The notes beneath the pieces were generated by a model, which saw only the letters and a list, made by a program, of their open reading frames with translations, had not been told where the DNA came from and made no database searches. The position numbers and the translations under genes were made by a program. A DNA stretch of 64,000 nt from Rhododendron vialii (taxonomy: Eukaryota; Streptophyta; Magnoliopsida; Ericales; Ericaceae): NCBI RefSeq assembly GCF_030253575.1, contig NC_080569.1, positions 7,234,001-7,298,000 of the forward strand. Reading direction: 5' to 3'. Positions 58,376 through 64,000 of this stretch are shown here, piece by piece (positions within the stretch are counted from its first letter, which is position 1; every line of letters begins with the position of its first letter).

Positions 58376-59679
58376 TCATACCTCTCTTGGGTCTACAAAA
58401 AGAGCTCCGGCCGGGGGTGTCTTCGTCATTTCACGCAGCCGGGCCGTTTCCATCTCTTCGTTTCTCAAGGGCTTCATGCACCACAAGTCTTCCGGGCACG
58501 AGAGCAACTTCCAATGCGGAATATGATGTCTCAACTCGTCTCCAGTACCCCCAACTTCTGTGACTATCACTTTACAGCCCCCGCCGGACTTACTAGCCAT
58601 GTTGTGCACAAATTTGCACAGGGCCCGAACCATGTTCCCCGACCGCGGACCCTCCTGGTGCACCCCGTACATGAAATAGAACCCGAAAGGGTCCGACAAA
58701 TCGGGGAACACCTCGCCGGATTTAAACCACGGGAATAACCTGTCCACCAATCTGGAGTACATTTCGTATAAGAAGCAAGACGCTGTTTGTTTCCCTATCC
58801 GCAGTTTGAACACCTCTCCGCTGTTCCAAACACTCAGCATCGCCCAACTATCCGGGATAACAGCCTGCACTCCTTCCCGGTATTCGCCCCACGTCTCGCC
58901 TTTGGGATAAGCCACCCACGTCCCCAAGCTCAACTTGCTTCCGAGCACTTTGTCGATGTCAAGCGGGAAAAAGTCGGCCGAGCCCATGAATTTCCTGTAG
59001 AGGAACTCCGCCTGTTCTATCCTGAGCTTGGATATCTCGATCCTGGACGGCAATTGGAATGGGATTTGGTGGATGGGGTGGACTAGGATTGTTGGGCTCG
59101 CGAACTTGATGAACCCGAGTTTTTCGGTAAAGAGATTGACGGACGGCAGGTTGTCTTTCTCGGTGGCCATGTAAGCAAAATCGACCCCGTTGGCTACGAA
59201 CCATTGCTCCAAATGGTGAACCAAGGTCGAACCGATGCCGTTGTGCCGGTGCCGTGGGGAGACCCTTAGGCCTAGAATGTAGCCAACCTTGGCCATATTC
59301 TTTGCGGGATTGATATGAATAGTAACCACCTTTATTGAGCCTTGAATCACACCCACAATCTCGCTGCCAAATTCAGCTACCTGTTTTTTTTTTTTTGACA
59401 AGACATCATTGTAAGCAAGGTGAGAATTTAACGTAGGAGAAATACATAAAAGTTGGAAATTAGGGAAAAAAAAGAAAAAAGAAAGTGAAATGGTGGGGTG
59501 GTACGTACCAGCATGTTGTACATAGGACTGTTTCGGATTCTACAAATGGGGTCACCCATCGTATCCGTGAAGAAGGCGTGATCCTCCGGCCCTACCCCGC
59601 ACCGCCTTTCTAAATCTTCCACTCTGGCTTTATCGACTTCCTCGATGTAGTTCCGTACCGTTAAATTTTTAAGTTTCAT
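58376..59679 (-). CDS. HLS1-like GNAT N-acetyltransferase
   Basis: Two exons on the minus strand, 59679-59509 and 59380-58376, join in phase 0 across a 128-bp GT/AG intron to give 391 aa, close to Arabidopsis HOOKLESS1. The ATG at 59679 (MKLKNLTVRNYIEE) fits the family start. Residues about 1-140 hold the GNAT fold: VEDLERRCGVGP, the FFTDTMGDPICRIR strand region, and the acetyl-CoA loop motif LRVSPRHRHNGIGS (RHNGIG at 102-107). The C-terminal half is the HLS1-specific region (LSLGTWVAYPKGE, SWAMLSVWNSGEVFKLRIG, FGFYFMYGVHQEGPR, HWKLLSCPEDLWCMK) and the typical ending FVDPREV. HLS1 proteins act in the nucleus in ethylene/auxin-linked apical hook and sugar responses. Which paralogue this is cannot be settled here. 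Confidence 0.93.
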
Positions 59680-59739
59680 TCTAATCGTGATTTGAAAACC
59701 CGAAAGGGCGGTTGTTTCGGTAGAGAAACTCTGGCTCAA

Positions 59740-62700
59740 GAGGCCGGGACAAGTGAAAGAAAGAAACCTAGATACTTACTGAGTTTTTTTAAGGGTGCTT
59801 ATGAGCATTGCTTTATTTATGAGGTTTATGTGAGGTGGATGGTTAATGTTTGATCAACATCAACCTAAGGCTTAAAAACAATGATGGTAGACAAAAGGTT
59901 ATGCAATAATAGACCGTGTTTTTGTTTTTGTCTTTAACCTTAATCCATTGTTTAACTTAATAATCTTAATTATTAGTATTCTGTAAATCTTAATTATAAG
60001 CACGTTAGGATAACCTCAGCCTCACGCCATGTTGTGCACGCCTAAGCAGCCAAAAAAGAAGAAGAGGGATTTAAGTATCATTTTTTGAAAAAAGAAAGAA
60101 AGAAAAAGGCTTAAGCATATAGTTGTGTTGTTGGCCAAATTCAATTCAATGAATAATAAACCATGTAACCAACACATTATTAGTGTGAAAACTTTATGTC
60201 CGTCTTAAAATTAATTGACAAAAGTGGAGAGGTCTCTCATGTTATTAAGTGATCACTCATTCTACTCCTAAGTAATATGGAACTATATTTCCTTAATATC
60301 CCTCTGGCCCTCACTTGCAGTCGCGTTTGAGGTCTGTCACGTGTAGTTTCTCTTTGGGTCTATCATAGTGCAGTCTTTTTACCGATCTGTTATCGCAGGG
60401 TGTGAATTGTAATTTTTTTGAAATGTGGGGTGGAATAGGCTCCGTTTTGATTCCATATGAAAAATTTATATCTATTAGGATCGTCACACACACGCACACG
60501 ATTTACGAGTACAAAACAGTAAAGAATCAATACAGAAATATACGTGGTTCCCCAAAATCGGGTATGTCCACGGGAGTGAGAGCTGCTACTATTCGTTATT
60601 ATCACAGTATGAAATGGGGTTTACAACATAGAGTATTTATACCGACTCTATTCTAACCCTAATATGATATTTGGTCTGTATCCCAAAAATACCCCTGTAC
60701 GAACCGTACCGTACCACTGGGGCATCTAGCCTTTTTTCTAGAACTTCTTAGTATTTCTCCATATTTAACATATGAGCCACAGTTCTAATAATATCCATCT
60801 CAAAATCAATCGAGAATGAATGGAAATGTTCCTCTCGTTATTAAGTGATCACTGATTTCACTTACTAGTAACGTGGGATTATATTCCCTTAATAATTAGA
60901 AAAAGAATCAAGACAAAATTGCACTTGATCCACTTGTACGTATGATGTTGTACTGGTACATGTAGGGCACCAAATAGTCGGTCCTACAGTAGGCGAAGCC
61001 TTAAATATCTTACTAGGAGTTGAATGGATCTAATCATATGACCATGTTGGTTTTGGTATTTAAATTTTGTATAATGATTGGATAGAGATAAAGAAAAAAA
61101 ATAAAAAAAAATAATTGAGAAAAAATTTATTGAAAATCGTGCGCAGAAAAATAATAAAAAATCTTACATCCCCAAACGAACATGGTCGCTTTTTTTAAGA
61201 ATCCCTTATAAACCAAGAACCATGTTAAGTTAGCATATACTCCACTAATCAATTACTCCAACAAACGGTGATATGGGATTATGCAGTCCACCTAAATGAA
61301 GAATCTCAGTGGCGGAGTTAGGATCAAAATATGGGAGTGGCGCTGTTTAATAAGAGATCATGACTTTTGTTATTGCATGTTGTCTGCAAAATTTGAAGAG
61401 AATTGTTGCGTGTATATATTGATATTATAAAATGTTGTCATGGAATTTTTTTTTGATAAAAGAGTAAATGTTGGAACAACTCTTTAATTTGTAGTCTTCA
61501 AATGAAAACCACCGAGATATTATTATTATGATTCAAACCAGTCATTGTTTAAATAGAGATGTTTACATTATCTGTATAAAATATGAAATCGTTCACATAC
61601 TAATATAGGTGTTTAACCGAATTACCTTAGTGTAAAAAAAATTGGGCATGAAATTGGGGGAGGGGGGTGGCACCTACATGTTTGGGCATAAAATTAGGGC
61701 TAAAAAATTAAGTCTGGAGTATTGCTTATTGAAAAGCAATAACCCTACAAGTTTGGAATTATTAGCTGAAATGACTAGAAATTATGCTTGCTAGTCATGA
61801 AAAAAATGACCTATAACCCTACAACTTTGGACTTATTAGCTGAAAATGACTAGAAATAATGCTTTGCACTTGATCTAGTGCACCATTTTTGTTTGATAAT
61901 GGATGTACGAGCCAGCGTGCGAGTCATGAAAAAATAACTTAGATAACCATCACACATTGACTAATTCTGGGTCAGTTAATCCTGAAGAATTTTGCTCGCA
62001 TCTGTCGTCGGTCTCGACCTGTTTGTTGATCTTTTTTTTTTGGTACGTAACTGTTGATCATCTTCTTCAGTTGAGGTAGGCATTAATTTAAACCAAATCA
62101 AGTAAAATGCTACCTCTGTGCTTATTGTGATTGTTGTCTTATGCGTTGTTAATCATGCATCATCACCATAATTAATTAAAAACTCATACTTGCTGATTTT
62201 AGGGTTTGTTAATAATTAGTTTAACTAATGTACTACTAGTATTCTTCTTTCTTAATTTCTTTAAAGATAAAAAGGGATCTAGCTGGGTTTTCTGAGAGAG
62301 CTGGAGATCGAGCGAGCCTGGGACTGGGAGCTGGGTCGCTTTCTATTTGCACTGATCATTTTTGTTTTTTTCCTTTCGGTTCGTTTGATTTGTGCTTAAT
62401 CATTTGTTATTAAGTGATTGCAATTAGTGTGTAGAAATAGGTGGGGGGGTCCTCCTCCTCCTCCTTAATTAAGACACTTGCTACTAGATTCGAAAGTGAA
62501 AAAGTGAAACCCCCACTAATAATGAGAACATGGCAGTGGCTAGGCTCACTGCCTGGTGGTGTTACTTCGCCCAAATGTTTTTGTGATCTTATCTAATACT
62601 CCATTCCTTCATTTTTTTAAAGTTCAGTATTTTATTTTGGATGGTTACTTAATAAATGTTCATTTTGTAAAGTTAGAGTGTAAAAGTTGATAAATTTTTT

Positions 62701-63110
62701 TGGTTTTGCTCCTAATAATAGATTCTATTTTGAAAAGTTTTGTGAGTAAAAGTGTAATGATAATATCTCCATAGAGAGTAAGGAGAAAAAATGGAGGTAA
62801 AATTTGATATAAAAAGTATAATGATAATGTCTCCTTAATAAGATGAAGTTACGAAACTAGACTTAAAAAAGGGGCGGAATGAGTAACATTTTGAGGAGTT
62901 CTTCCTCAAGATTTCTCCCGAACATTGCATGCCTTGCGATCAATCGAGTAACTACTCAGCGTTCCTGAAGTATCACATGGTGTTGCCTAGCTAGGCGGTA
63001 CTCCTAATCATTTATGCAGCGGCAAATCATGCGTAAGAGACATTATCGTGCAATTAAGTTGAGTGCCCACGAGACACGGAGTGAACCACCTTATGTTGTC
63101 ATTGGCAACT
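59740..63110. other. Intergenic DNA, upstream of the HLS1-like gene
   Basis: No coding region recognised. ATTAAGTGATCACT recurs at about 60244 and 60839, each followed by a similar phrase ending TTCCTTAATA or TTCCCTTAATA, suggesting an old dispersed repeat. A leader-like GC-richer patch lies at 62280-62350 without an associated gene. Confidence 0.4.
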
Positions 63111-63591
63111 GGTTATTTATGAAAAGTACCACGCAACAATATCACATGGCACGCCGCCGGGAGTAGCCAATGATTAGCCCCGTCGACCAATAGAATTTGG
63201 AAAATACTTGGGTGCACGTAGCACTACGACACTTCCAAAGGGTTCCACCCCTCACACGCACGGAAAATTGCTCACAATAGCCTAACTGTCTCTTTCTCCT
63301 CTTTTTAAAAATTTCTATACATGCACTTTTAAAGCATTCATCATACTTTCAACTACCTCACTTTTATTCGATTTTTATTATTATTATACATAAACCCCCA
63401 TTAGTACAAAAAGAGCTAGGCGTCGTGGACCATTTGACGAATCAGAAAGCCTACACTTGTCTAAATGCCCTCTACCTCATGGCTTAGGCGATCGAATCGC
63501 ATTGGACCCACCACTAGGCATGAAATGGGGGTGGTGATTACCGCATTTTCGAACGTGGTACTTCCAACCATTTACGTAACGATAATTTTTC

Positions 63592-63720
63592 GCGAAAGAT
63601 ACCACATGGCAACCCACATAGTATTTCGAAAATACCCAATAATTAGCTCTTTTACTTGCGAAAAATACCATATGGCATCCTGCATAGTACTCCGGAAATA
63701 CTCGATAATTGGCCATAAAA
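63592..63720. repeat. 66-bp tandem duplication
   Basis: GCGAAAGATACCACATGGCA at 63592 recurs as GCGAAAAATACCATATGGCA at 63658, with TAATTAGC / TAATTGGCC at the end of the units. A more diverged relative lies at about 63118-63180. Confidence 0.75.
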
Positions 63721-64000
63721 TTTTGCTACGCATTAGTTTGCTCAATTGGCCGGGTCCCTTGAATTAATCCATGATTTCAAGCTCCACAAGTGCTCCAAGG
63801 GAGAAGTGTACAATACCCTGTCTGCTTTGTGAGTGTGTGTTGTTTTCCTTGCATGCATTATGTTGTCTACATGCTTTTTCGGAATTGGATACTTTGGAGC
63901 ACTTATAATATGCGTCCATATGAGTAGTGGGACCGACAAATTTTATGGGGGAGAAATGTGGGTCCCTTCACCCCCCTAAAAAAAAGAAAAAAAAGAAAAA

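Noticed and set aside
58319..58738. 139-codon plus frame
   Set aside because: Antisense shadow of the HLS1-like exon 2.

Overview
The window is plant nuclear DNA, most likely from a eudicot: AT-rich, with intron-bearing genes that match plant families (SGF11, a plant BAG protein, a HOOKLESS1-like acetyltransferase), a nuclear tRNA-Glu, and dense nested transposons (Mutator-like, hAT-like, Helitron, LTR, LINE/SINE-like). The species cannot be named from the sequence. No organellar, bacterial or viral segment was recognised.

Layout. 1-10.1 kb is gene-poor, with two Helitron 3' ends facing each other (3671 and 10124), a candidate Helitron body (6673-10124) and a small inverted-repeat element inside it. 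10.8-14.9 kb (+) holds an SGF11 gene (SAGA deubiquitination module) with three coding exons. 15.7-18.3 kb holds a poly(A) retroposon, an 83-bp duplication, a tRNA-Glu(CTC) gene (-) and a SINE-like sequence split by a MITE with a 9-bp target duplication. 18.8-21.2 kb (-) is a four-exon BAG-domain co-chaperone gene.

The centre of the window, 21437-49767, is bounded by long terminal inverted repeats (about 450-500 bp) and by a perfect 9-bp direct repeat TTCTAGTTA (21428-21436 and 49768-49776). I read this as one 28.3-kb Mutator-like transposition unit inserted about 195 bp upstream of the BAG start codon. It carries an apparently intact two-exon MULE transposase (753 aa, catalytic D/D/E present), two intron-containing and broken copies of eIF3b, an 18-codon exon matching cytosolic glutathione reductase, three unrecognised or weakly recognised ORFs, and hierarchical tandem repeats (223-bp and 73-bp units). 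Two further TIR-like ends lie tail-to-head at 43974/43988, so the unit looks like two MULEs fused in tandem: a 22.5-kb part A with the transposase and a 5.8-kb part B without one. The outer ends alone carry the target duplication. Part B also contains a Helitron end and a retrotransposon LTR with its primer-binding site.

50-57 kb is a transposon graveyard: MITEs, LINE tails, an 18-bp micro-retroposition, and a 2.4-kb element with 141-bp TIRs that has been invaded by a hAT-like element with 8-bp TSDs and by an LTR-like sequence. 58.4-59.7 kb (-) is a two-exon HLS1-like GNAT gene. 59.8-64 kb has no gene that I can support.

The host genes are functionally unrelated (chromatin, chaperone, hormone/auxin-linked acetyltransferase). 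Exon boundaries were set by reading GT/AG sites and frame continuity by eye; no alignment or transcript data were available.
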